Source of the DNA: Arcobacter sp.
GTDB taxonomy: Bacteria > Campylobacterota > Campylobacteria > Campylobacterales > Arcobacteraceae
Reading direction: 5' to 3'
NCBI GenBank assembly: GCA_030635995.1
Contig: DAOVXU010000057.1
Span: 1-8,915 of the forward strand
Length of the DNA: 8,915 nt
The translations under genes and the position numbers were made by a program. How positions within the stretch are numbered: the stretch's first letter is position 1; each line of letters opens with the position of its first letter. Below are positions 1 through 6,437 of the stretch, piece by piece. Below the pieces are notes generated by a model. That model worked only from the letters and a program-made list of their open reading frames with translations, was not told the DNA's origin and made no database searches.

Positions 1-470
1 ATAATCTTTTTATCAGGATTAGTTAATAAAATAGCATCTTGTGAATTATTTAAAATATTAATTATCACTTGTGAAAATTCTCTATCATAACCATTACATT
101 CGATATCATCATCTTGAAAAGTTTTATAAACTTCGATACCCTTAGCCTTTAAAATTGGATTTATAATAAATTCTATTTTTTGAATATTTTTAGCTATTTT
201 AAAAATAATCTTTTCTTTATCTTCTTGTAAAAAATTTCTAAAATCATCAATAGTATCTGATAAATATCTTGCCCTACTAATAATATTATCTAACGATTCA
301 TATAAAATCTCATCAGTTATCATATCCATCTCATGTTGAAATTTTATCCCTGTAGCTTCTGTTGTTATTGCATTTAAAGGTTGCTTAAATTGATGAATTA
401 TATTTTCAAACATCTCACCTAAAAGTGTCAATTTCTCTTTTTGTGAATCTATTTTTATATCTTTTTCCAA
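1..470 (-). CDS. Sensorless histidine kinase, N-terminal part (cut by window edge)
   Basis: Partial gene, 156 codons visible, reading off the left edge. The translation shows a HisKA dimerisation/phosphoacceptor region with H-box IIHQFKQPLNAI (His26), a helical linker including DTIDDFRNFL (about 72-81), and an ATPase N-box INILNNSQDAIL (137-148). The G boxes would lie beyond the edge. By family it should autophosphorylate on His26 and pass phosphate to a response regulator, none of which is visible. The start is TTG at 470, 6 nt after AAAGGAG (483-477). An in-frame stop at 506-504 with no usable start in between rules out a longer N-terminus, so the protein has no transmembrane or sensory domain ahead of the H-box. 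It follows ispH by 11 nt and its ribosome site overlaps the ispH stop, so co-transcription and coupling are likely. It may be a cytoplasmic kinase with an unknown input, or a remnant of a larger kinase. Kinase identity is firm; its partner and signal are unknown. Confidence 0.85.
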   Translation of the reverse strand, partial: MEKDIKIDSQKEKLTLLGEMFENIIHQFKQPLNAITTEATGIKFQHEMDMITDEILYESLDNIISRARYLSDTIDDFRNFLQEDKEKIIFKIAKNIQKIEFIINPILKAKGIEVYKTFQDDDIECNGYDREFSQVIINILNNSQDAILLTNPDKKI

Positions 471-476
471 AATACT

Positions 477-483
477 CTCCTTT
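477..483 (-). promoter_or_regulatory. Ribosome binding site of the histidine kinase
   Basis: AAAGGAG on the minus strand, 6 nt before the TTG at 470 and overlapping the ispH stop codon (484-482). It decides the TTG start, because no ATG or GTG lies between the upstream in-frame stop (506-504) and this site. Confidence 0.7.
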
Positions 484-1306
484 AATCTATTTGTTCTATT
501 TGTTTAACAACATTCTGAATTATCCAATCTGGTGTTGATGCACCAGCTGTTATTCCACAATTTATTTTATTATCAAACCATTCTAATTGTAGATCATTTT
601 CATCTTCAATTAAATAACTTACAGTATTCTCTTCACAAATATTAAAAAGTTGTTTTGTATTTGAAGAATTTTTTCCACCAATTACTATCATAATATCAAC
701 ATTTGCACTAAGTTTTCTAGCTGCTGCTTGATTTTCAAATGTTGCATTACAAATTGTATTAAATACCCGTACCTCTTTATATTTCAGAACTAAATGATTT
801 ACAATTTTAAGGTATTGTTCTTTTTGTTTTGTAGTTTGTGCAACAGTTGCAATTTTTGAATATTTAAATTTTATAGATTCAAGTTCTTTTTCATCTTTTG
901 CTACAAATATATCTTCCCCATAAGATTTTACACCTTTAACTTCAGGATGATCTTCATCTCCAAATAACAATACACTATACCCCTCAGCAGTCATTTTTTT
1001 TACAATTTGCTGAGGAGTTGTTACAAATGGACAAGTTGCATTTATAATCTTTGCATCTTTTGCTTTTAAATCTTTAAGATCATTTTTAGGAATTCCATGA
1101 GTTCTTATTATCACTGTATCATCAGTTTTTACATCATCTAAACTATGGTATAAACCAACATCATAATCTTTATTTAGTCTATCTATCTCTTTTTGATTGT
1201 GTATTAGTGGACCCATTGTTGCAGAATTTCTATGTTCTTGAGCAATTTTAATTGCTCTTTTTACACCAAAACAAAAACCATAACTTTGTGCTAATTTTAC
1301 TTTCAT
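482..1306 (-). CDS. ispH: 4-hydroxy-3-methylbut-2-enyl diphosphate reductase (IspH/LytB)
   Basis: Cytoplasmic iron-sulfur enzyme that reduces HMBPP to IPP and DMAPP, the last step of the MEP isoprenoid pathway. At 274 residues it is full length for the short bacterial form. The three cluster-binding cysteines are Cys12 (YGFCFGV), Cys92 (NATCPFV) and Cys186 (NTICNATFENQ). Substrate-pocket residues are also present: GPLIHN (His36), RTHG (His70), DEDHPEV (His120, with Glu122 matching the catalytic Glu), the QTT stretch (157-159), GKNSSNT (211-217) and GASTP (255-259). The ATG start is preceded by AGGGA at suitable spacing. It sits 13 nt after aroA and 11 nt before the histidine kinase, so it should be transcribed from the pheS promoter. 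Nothing in the reading frame looks damaged. Confidence 0.97.
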   Translation of the reverse strand: MKVKLAQSYGFCFGVKRAIKIAQEHRNSATMGPLIHNQKEIDRLNKDYDVGLYHSLDDVKTDDTVIIRTHGIPKNDLKDLKAKDAKIINATCPFVTTPQQIVKKMTAEGYSVLLFGDEDHPEVKGVKSYGEDIFVAKDEKELESIKFKYSKIATVAQTTKQKEQYLKIVNHLVLKYKEVRVFNTICNATFENQAAARKLSANVDIMIVIGGKNSSNTKQLFNICEENTVSYLIEDENDLQLEWFDNKINCGITAGASTPDWIIQNVVKQIEQID

Positions 1307-1319
1307 TTATATCCCTATT

Positions 1320-2606
1320 TTAGTTTTTTAAAGATTCTAATAACTCTTCAAAATTTGGAAAAGATGTTTCTATACATTGTGTATCAACTATATCCATATC
1401 ACAAAGTAATCCTGCTATTGCAAAACTCATCGCTATTCTGTGATCTCCATGTGAATCTATAGTTGCTTTTCTTAAAGTTGAATTTCCATCTATTTTATAT
1501 CCATCTTTATATTCAGTAAATTTTACACCACAAAGATCTAAACTATTTAAAACTGCACTTATTCTATCACTCTCTTTTACCCTTAACTCTTCGGCATTTT
1601 TTACAATACTAGAAGATGATGCAATTGACATAGCAATAGATAGTGCTGGAAGTTCATCTATTAGCCAAGCTATATTTGTAGATACTTCAACTCCATTAAG
1701 TTCATTATGCTCAACTATTATATCACCCATAGGTTCATACAAATCATCAGTTTTAATATAAGTGACTTTTGCACCCATCTTTTCAAGTATTTTATATGCT
1801 TCAATTCTTGTTGGATTTAAAGTTAAATTTTTTAAAGTTACTTTTGCCTTTGGTACAATTGCTGCTGCAACTGCAAAAAAGAAAGCAGATGAAGGATCAG
1901 TAGGAACTGTAATATTTAAAGGTTTAAGTGGTTCAGTTATAGGATTTATCTCTATCCAACCATCTTCTATATTTTTGATATTTGCACCCATACCGTTTAG
2001 CATTCTCTCCGTATGATCTCGACTTAATAAATTTTCCTTATAGTAACTCACTTCATCACTTTGAATTCCTGCAAGGATAAGTGCTGATTTCACTTGTGCT
2101 GAGTCTATTGGACTATGATATTTAAATGATTTTAGTTTTCCACCTCTTATATGTAAAGGTGCTTTATTTCCATCTTCTCTACCATCAATTTTAGCTCCAA
2201 TATCTCTTAATGGATCTGCAACTCTTTTCATAGGACGACTTCGTAGATATTTATCCCCTGTAAGAACAAAGCTACCCTCAATTCCTGCTAAAAGTCCAGC
2301 ATAAAGTCTCATACCAGTTCCTGCATTTCCACAGTCCAAAATATCAGAAGGTTCAGATAATTTTTTTGGAGGAGTTATAGTTATAATATCTCCATCATCT
2401 TCAACTTTAGCTCCAAGCATTTGAGCAATTTTAAGTGAATCCATAGTATCTTCACCACGAAGATAATTTTTAATAGTAGATGACCTATTTGAAAGTAGGC
2501 TAAACATAGCACACCTATGTGATATAGATTTATCACTTGCAATATTGTCAATTACAATATTAAATGGTTTTACTAATTTCTCAACAGATATATTTTTATA
2601 TTCCAC
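1320..2606 (-). CDS. aroA: 3-phosphoshikimate 1-carboxyvinyltransferase (EPSP synthase)
   Basis: Transfers enolpyruvyl from PEP to shikimate 3-phosphate to make EPSP, step six of the shikimate pathway leading to chorismate and the aromatic amino acids. At 428 residues it is the normal length for the two-domain inside-out alpha/beta barrel. Visible active-site motifs in order are DKSISHR (25-31), LRGEDT (49-54), GNAGTGMR (93-100), the RSRPMKRV stretch (122-129), SAQVKSA (169-175), DELPALS (317-323, with the catalytic Asp/Glu pair), LRVKESDR (341-348) and HGDHRIAM (386-393). The start is GTG at 2606, with AGGAG and a 6-nt spacer, 13 nt after the pheT stop. Its place behind pheST groups phenylalanine supply with phenylalanine charging. 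The GNAG motif keeps Gly where the Ala-containing glyphosate-tolerant enzymes differ, which is a family inference only. Confidence 0.97.
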   Translation of the reverse strand: MEYKNISVEKLVKPFNIVIDNIASDKSISHRCAMFSLLSNRSSTIKNYLRGEDTMDSLKIAQMLGAKVEDDGDIITITPPKKLSEPSDILDCGNAGTGMRLYAGLLAGIEGSFVLTGDKYLRSRPMKRVADPLRDIGAKIDGREDGNKAPLHIRGGKLKSFKYHSPIDSAQVKSALILAGIQSDEVSYYKENLLSRDHTERMLNGMGANIKNIEDGWIEINPITEPLKPLNITVPTDPSSAFFFAVAAAIVPKAKVTLKNLTLNPTRIEAYKILEKMGAKVTYIKTDDLYEPMGDIIVEHNELNGVEVSTNIAWLIDELPALSIAMSIASSSSIVKNAEELRVKESDRISAVLNSLDLCGVKFTEYKDGYKIDGNSTLRKATIDSHGDHRIAMSFAIAGLLCDMDIVDTQCIETSFPNFEELLESLKN

Positions 2607-2619
2607 TTTTATCTCCTAA

Positions 2620-4938
2620 TTATCTCAACTCTAAATTTAACTTCTCTTTTAAAGTAGTTTGTATTTTATCCATAATTGAAGTGATATCATCCTCTTCAAG
2701 CGTTTTATTTTCTGATTGTAAAACAAACTTTATAGTTAAACTTGAATTTTCACCAAGTTTTTCATCATTATAAATATCTACAAGATTATATTGTTTCAAT
2801 TCATCTATATTTAAATTATTTAAAATCATTTTTATCTCTTTATATTCCATTGTATTTGGTACAACAATACTTAGATCTCTTTTTGAGTTTTGATATTTTG
2901 ATATATTTGTAGCTTTTATTAAATCATTTGTTAATTTATCAAAATCAATTTGTGCTACATATGTATTATCACTTATATCAAAATCTTTAGCAGTTGTTGG
3001 ATGTAATTTACTTATAAATCCAATAACAATACCATTTTGAATAATATTTGCACATTGGTAAGGATGTAAAAAGTTATCAGTTATATCCTCTTTCACTTCA
3101 AGTTCAAACTCACCAATACAATTTGTAAGTTTTTGACCAAATCCAAATAGATCAATATTTGTAGGATTTCCATTATTTGATAATGCTTCCTCTTCAGAGC
3201 TACCTGAAAATACAAAACTTAATTTTTTAGATTCTTCTCTTTTTGAATTAAAAATTGTACCAATTTCGAATAATCCAATAGATTTAAATCCGTGGCTTTG
3301 ATTTGAACTAACTGCAAGTACAAGATTTAAAAGTAGTGTAGTTCTAAATGTATTTAAATCTGCTGTAATTGGATTTAAAATATCTATTTTATCTTCTACT
3401 GTTTCAAAGTTATATTTCTCAAGTAACTCTTTTGAACTAAAAATATAAGTTGTTGTTTCATAAAAGTTATTTGCAATAGCAGATGCTCTTATCTTATTTT
3501 TTTTAATTAAATCATCAGATATTTTATTTGTTCTATTTATTTCTGCAATTTCAAGTGGTTTTGCTTTAATATTATCAATACCAATCATTCTTACTATCTC
3601 TTCTGTTATATCTGCTATATTTTCTATATCATGCCGAGATGAAGGTATAATTCCTGTTAAAACATTATTTGTAATTTTACTATTAGAAAATCCCAAAGAT
3701 GTAAGAATATTTTCTATTTTTAATTCTTTAATATTTTGACCAATTATTTTATTAATTTTGTTAATATCAAGATTTATAGTTCTTTGTTCTATATCTGTAA
3801 TAAAATCAATTTGCCCTTTATAAATTGATGCTCCAAAATTTGATAATAATCTAATAATATGATTAATACCAAATTCAAGTTCTGGATTACTACCTCTTGA
3901 ACTTTTATAATACACATCCCCTGTTTTTTGTTTTGTTGAAAAAACTTTTTGAGACAATAGAGATGGATTTGTATAACTAGCTTCAATCACTATTGTGTCA
4001 TCTGGTTTTGTAATAAAACCATTTTCAATACCAATTACACTAAGTGGTATTGAACCATCAATTTTAGTAAAACCATTTTCATTTGTAGATATTTTTAATT
4101 TAATTTTATCATTTTCTTTTGCAATCGCTTGTGTATAAACATTTAATAAGACACCAATAGAATGGGTAGAATATGCAATTAAAGTTTCTATATCTGTATT
4201 TTTATTTATACCAACAATAGCAACTCTTATTTTAGATAAAAGTGGTACTTTAAGCTCTGATATATCTGCAACTTTATAAAGTAAATTTGCATCAGAATTA
4301 TTACTATGCTCTATATCTAAAATTCTTCCAATAGCTCTTGTATCTTCATTTATTTTATTTTCACAAATTATCATTGGGATGTTAAAATATGCACTTAAAT
4401 CTTTAGCAACGCCATAAATATTTAAACAATCACCTCTATTTGCAGTTAATTCTATCTCTATAATATCATCATTTATTAGTGAATATTCATTTAAATTTTT
4501 ACCTAAGATTAATTCTCCAATTGAGTTATCAAGCTCTAAAATACCATCATTCATAGCAGGAAGTCCAATCTCAGTAGAACTACAAATCATACCGTGAGAT
4601 TCTTCACCTCTAAGTTTTGCTTTTTTGATCTTAAAATCTTTACCTAAAACAGTACCAACAGTTGCAACAGGTACATATTGACCAATAGCCACATTTGAAG
4701 CTCCACAAACAATTTGAACTTTTTCATCACCTAGATTAACTTGACAAATATTTAATTTATCAGCATCTGAATGTTTTACACATTCAGTTACTAGACCAAT
4801 TTTAACACCTTCTGCAATATTGGGCGTTGTTACACTATCAACCTCTAATCCAATTGAATTTAATGCTTTGCAAATATCTTGAGTTGGTATTTTTGATATA
4901 TCAATAAATTCTCTTAACCATGTTCTTGTAACTATCAT
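2620..4938 (-). CDS. pheT: Phenylalanyl-tRNA synthetase beta subunit
   Basis: Beta subunit of the cytoplasmic (alpha-beta)2 enzyme that charges tRNA-Phe. It contributes tRNA binding and, by family, editing of mischarged Tyr-tRNA. At 772 residues it is close to the usual length near 790. Approximate domain order: N-terminal region (1-38); EMAP-like tRNA-binding OB fold (39-150, with HSDADKLNICQV and the VCGASN and GEESHGMICS stretches); B3/B4 editing region (about 200-365); B5 (about 385-455, ending in the acidic ITEEIVRMIG); a degenerate class II synthetase-like core (about 475-670, including LNPITADLNTFRTTLL); and a ferredoxin-fold anticodon-binding domain (about 680-772, KYQNSKRDLSIVV). The ATG overlaps the pheS stop as ATGA (4938-4935), indicating translational coupling that would favour equal subunit synthesis. 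The B3/B4 region looks more diverged than the OB fold, so I make no claim about editing activity. Confidence 0.96.
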   Translation of the reverse strand: MIVTRTWLREFIDISKIPTQDICKALNSIGLEVDSVTTPNIAEGVKIGLVTECVKHSDADKLNICQVNLGDEKVQIVCGASNVAIGQYVPVATVGTVLGKDFKIKKAKLRGEESHGMICSSTEIGLPAMNDGILELDNSIGELILGKNLNEYSLINDDIIEIELTANRGDCLNIYGVAKDLSAYFNIPMIICENKINEDTRAIGRILDIEHSNNSDANLLYKVADISELKVPLLSKIRVAIVGINKNTDIETLIAYSTHSIGVLLNVYTQAIAKENDKIKLKISTNENGFTKIDGSIPLSVIGIENGFITKPDDTIVIEASYTNPSLLSQKVFSTKQKTGDVYYKSSRGSNPELEFGINHIIRLLSNFGASIYKGQIDFITDIEQRTINLDINKINKIIGQNIKELKIENILTSLGFSNSKITNNVLTGIIPSSRHDIENIADITEEIVRMIGIDNIKAKPLEIAEINRTNKISDDLIKKNKIRASAIANNFYETTTYIFSSKELLEKYNFETVEDKIDILNPITADLNTFRTTLLLNLVLAVSSNQSHGFKSIGLFEIGTIFNSKREESKKLSFVFSGSSEEEALSNNGNPTNIDLFGFGQKLTNCIGEFELEVKEDITDNFLHPYQCANIIQNGIVIGFISKLHPTTAKDFDISDNTYVAQIDFDKLTNDLIKATNISKYQNSKRDLSIVVPNTMEYKEIKMILNNLNIDELKQYNLVDIYNDEKLGENSSLTIKFVLQSENKTLEEDDITSIMDKIQTTLKEKLNLELR

Positions 4939-5933
4939 CTAAACTGTCCTAATAATCTTATGTCACTTTCAAATAAACTTCTTAAATCACCAATTTGATG
5001 AATTAGCATAGCAAATCTTTCTATCCCTAAACCAAAAGCATATCCACTTACATTTTTATATCCAACTGCATTGAATACATTTACATCAACGATTCCACAA
5101 CCTAATACTTCTAACCAACCTGTATGTGAACAAACTCTACACCCTTCACCTTTACAAAATACACAAGAGATATCAACTTCACTTGATGGTTCTGTAAATG
5201 GAAAAAATGAAGGTCTAAATCGTACCTCAACTTCACCAAACATATATTGTAAAAACTCCACCATTACATGTTTTAGATTTGCAAAAGAGATAACACCTTC
5301 ATCATCTACAACTAAACCTTCAACTTGATTGAACATTGGAGTATGTGTGATATCAAAATCTTTTCTAAATACAGTTCCAGGTGCAATCATACGAATTGGT
5401 GGTTTTTGTGACATCATAGTTCTGATTTGAACAGGACTTGTATGCGTTCTTAAAACTTTTCCATCTTTTGTATAAAATGTATCTTGCATATCTCTTGCTG
5501 GGTGGTATGCAGGTAAATTTAAAGCTTCAAAGTTATGAAAGTCATCTTCAACTAATGGACCCTCTTCTATAGAAAAATTTAAATTTTGAAAATATGTAAT
5601 AACTCTATCCATAGTATCTTGTACTGGATGAAATGCTCCATTTTGTGATTTTGCACTAAAAGCTGTTAGATCTATTTTTTCACATTTAAGTTGTTCCTCT
5701 AAAGCAAGTGCCATTAAGATAGTTTTTTTAGTTTCTAAAGCATTTGTAAGTGTAGTTTTTTGTTTATTTAAATTTTTTGCAAATTCTCTTTTTTGCTCAT
5801 TTGGAATATCCTTCATCTTAGCAAACTCTAAAGTTAAAGTCCCTTTTTTCCCTAATATATCCACTCGCATAGTTTCAAGTTCATCTAATGATAAAGCTTT
5901 TTCAATTTTATCTAGCCATTGATTGTTCAACAA
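4935..5933 (-). CDS. pheS: Phenylalanyl-tRNA synthetase alpha subunit
   Basis: Catalytic subunit of phenylalanyl-tRNA synthetase, which activates Phe with ATP and transfers it to tRNA-Phe. Its 332 residues comprise an N-terminal coiled-coil arm (about 1-88, the tRNA-contacting helix pair) and a class II catalytic core. Core landmarks are the motif 1 area GAFHPVQDTMDRV (99-111), RTHTSPVQIR (162-171), the FRKDFDITHTPMFNQVEG stretch (189-206), motif 2 FRPSFFPFTEPSSEVD (239-254) and motif 3 YAFGLGIERFAML (298-310). A CX2CX4CX2C cluster (Cys257, 260, 265, 268) follows motif 2, as in some bacterial PheS lineages. It is the first gene of the operon. The start is TTG with no ATG option: two TTG codons are adjacent (5933 and 5930), and the ribosome site spacing (3 versus 6 nt) favours the second, giving 331 residues. 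Function is certain; the exact first codon is not. Confidence 0.97.
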   Translation of the reverse strand: MLNNQWLDKIEKALSLDELETMRVDILGKKGTLTLEFAKMKDIPNEQKREFAKNLNKQKTTLTNALETKKTILMALALEEQLKCEKIDLTAFSAKSQNGAFHPVQDTMDRVITYFQNLNFSIEEGPLVEDDFHNFEALNLPAYHPARDMQDTFYTKDGKVLRTHTSPVQIRTMMSQKPPIRMIAPGTVFRKDFDITHTPMFNQVEGLVVDDEGVISFANLKHVMVEFLQYMFGEVEVRFRPSFFPFTEPSSEVDISCVFCKGEGCRVCSHTGWLEVLGCGIVDVNVFNAVGYKNVSGYAFGLGIERFAMLIHQIGDLRSLFESDIRLLGQFR

Positions 5934-5936
5934 TTT

Positions 5937-5941
5937 CTCCT
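5937..5941 (-). promoter_or_regulatory. Ribosome binding site of pheS
   Basis: AGGAG on the minus strand. It lies 3 nt before the TTG at 5933 and 6 nt before the TTG at 5930, so it argues for the second TTG as the real initiation codon of pheS. Confidence 0.7.
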
Positions 5942-5977
5942 AATAAATAATAATTATTTTAGTTATATATAATGGCG

Positions 5978-5983
5978 ATTATA
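5978..5983 (-). promoter_or_regulatory. Putative sigma70 -10 box for the pheS operon
   Basis: A perfect TATAAT reads on the minus strand at 5983-5978, 44 nt upstream of the pheS TTG at 5933. This predicts a transcript start near 5971 and a leader of roughly 38 nt. No TTGACA-like -35 is visible about 17 nt upstream, only AT-rich sequence, which is usual for Campylobacterota promoters. A second TATAAT at 6000-5995 is a possible alternative. The leader is too short for a classical Phe attenuator. Confidence 0.6.
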
Positions 5984-6007
5984 CTTTAATTTTAATTATA
6001 GTTTGGT

Positions 6008-6013
6008 TATACT
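6008..6013 (+). promoter_or_regulatory. Putative sigma70 -10 box for the HIT gene (and lipoprotein)
   Basis: TATACT, one mismatch from TATAAT, lies 28 nt before the HIT start codon, predicting a start near 6020 and a leader of about 22 nt. The upstream sequence is AT-rich without a clear -35. It lies back to back with the pheS promoter, so the two polymerase footprints would overlap. Because only 6 nt separate the HIT gene from the downstream lipoprotein, this may be the promoter for both. Confidence 0.5.
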
Positions 6014-6031
6014 CTATTTAGTAGAAATAAC

Positions 6032-6036
6032 AGGAG
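6032..6036 (+). promoter_or_regulatory. Ribosome binding site of the HIT-family gene
   Basis: AGGAG, 5 nt before the ATG at 6042. It fixes the start there rather than at the in-frame TTG at 6003, which has no such site and overlaps the predicted -10 box. Confidence 0.85.
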
Positions 6037-6041
6037 AAAAC

Positions 6042-6368
6042 ATGTGTCTTTTTTGTAAAATAATAAATGGTGATATACCAAATAAAACCGTACTTGAAAA
6101 TGAAAATTTTTTAGCATTTGAGGATATAAATCCATCAGCAAAAATCCATATTTTAATTATACCAAAAGTACATATTCAATCTTTTAATGAAATGACTTCA
6201 AATATTATGCAAGAGATGACACCATTTATCCAAGAAGTTGCTTTAACATTGGGTGTAAAACGAGATGGTTACAGACTTATTACAAATATAGGTCAAAATG
6301 GTGGTCAAGAGGTTGAACATATCCATTTCCATCTTTTAGCTGGTGAACAATTAGGCTCTATTTTATAA
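6042..6368 (+). CDS. HIT-family (histidine triad) nucleotide-binding protein
   Basis: Small cytoplasmic protein of 108 residues, normal for the HINT branch of the histidine triad superfamily, whose members hydrolyse nucleoside phosphoramidates or related adenylylated compounds. The C-terminal triad HIHFHLLAG is clear (His93, His95, His97; His95 would be the nucleophile by family). The N-terminal CLFCKIINGDIP (Cys2 and Cys5) and the central strand ILIIPKVHIQSF (37-48), TNIGQNGGQEV (81-91) and the closing GEQLGS are also typical. The start is ATG with a good AGGAG. It is divergent from pheS, an arrangement I also recall from C. jejuni, so the pairing appears conserved. Its natural substrate is unknown. 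A link to aminoacyl-adenylate metabolism is tempting given the neighbour, but it is only inference. Confidence 0.95.
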   Translation: MCLFCKIINGDIPNKTVLENENFLAFEDINPSAKIHILIIPKVHIQSFNEMTSNIMQEMTPFIQEVALTLGVKRDGYRLITNIGQNGGQEVEHIHFHLLAGEQLGSIL

Positions 6369-6374
6369 AAAATA

Positions 6375-6437
6375 ATGTTTTTTCGCTTACTACTTCTATT
6401 AAACTTAACTATATTTATTGTTATTTTTAATGGTTGT
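6375..6437 (+). other. Lipoprotein signal peptide and lipobox Cys21
   Basis: Codons 1-21 encode MFFRLLLLLN followed by LTIFIVIFNGC. There is one Arg, a 15-residue hydrophobic core and Cys21. Gly at -1 fits signal peptidase II, while Phe at -3 and Asn at -2 depart from the usual L-[AS]-[GA]-C. Asp22 at +2 would signal inner-membrane retention in E. coli, but that rule may not hold in this phylum. Confidence 0.75.

Noticed and set aside
1762..2016. Open frame on the plus strand within aroA
   Set aside because: It lies wholly antisense to conserved aroA codons, has no ribosome site, and its hydrophobic translation is an artefact of antisense reading.
2564..2773. Open frame on the plus strand across the aroA/pheT junction
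   Set aside because: Antisense to two real genes, with no family resemblance and no ribosome site.
3789..3986. Open frame on the minus strand inside pheT
   Set aside because: A different frame within a clear pheT coding region, with low-complexity Leu/Ile sequence.
5071..5328. Open frame on the plus strand within pheS
   Set aside because: Antisense to motif 2 and the cysteine cluster of pheS, so it is a shadow.
5949..5958. AT-only palindrome AATAATTATT as a Fur-type operator
   Set aside because: Ten AT bases are expected by chance in this composition, and no longer match to an operator pattern is present.
5934..5975. Phenylalanine attenuator or T-box ahead of pheS
   Set aside because: The predicted leader is only about 38 nt, with no Phe-rich leader peptide, T-box motif or terminator hairpin.
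6003..6041. Longer HIT protein starting at TTG 6003
   Set aside because: The extra 13 residues do not fit the family, the TTG lacks a ribosome site, and the segment overlaps the predicted -10 box. The ATG at 6042 has AGGAG.
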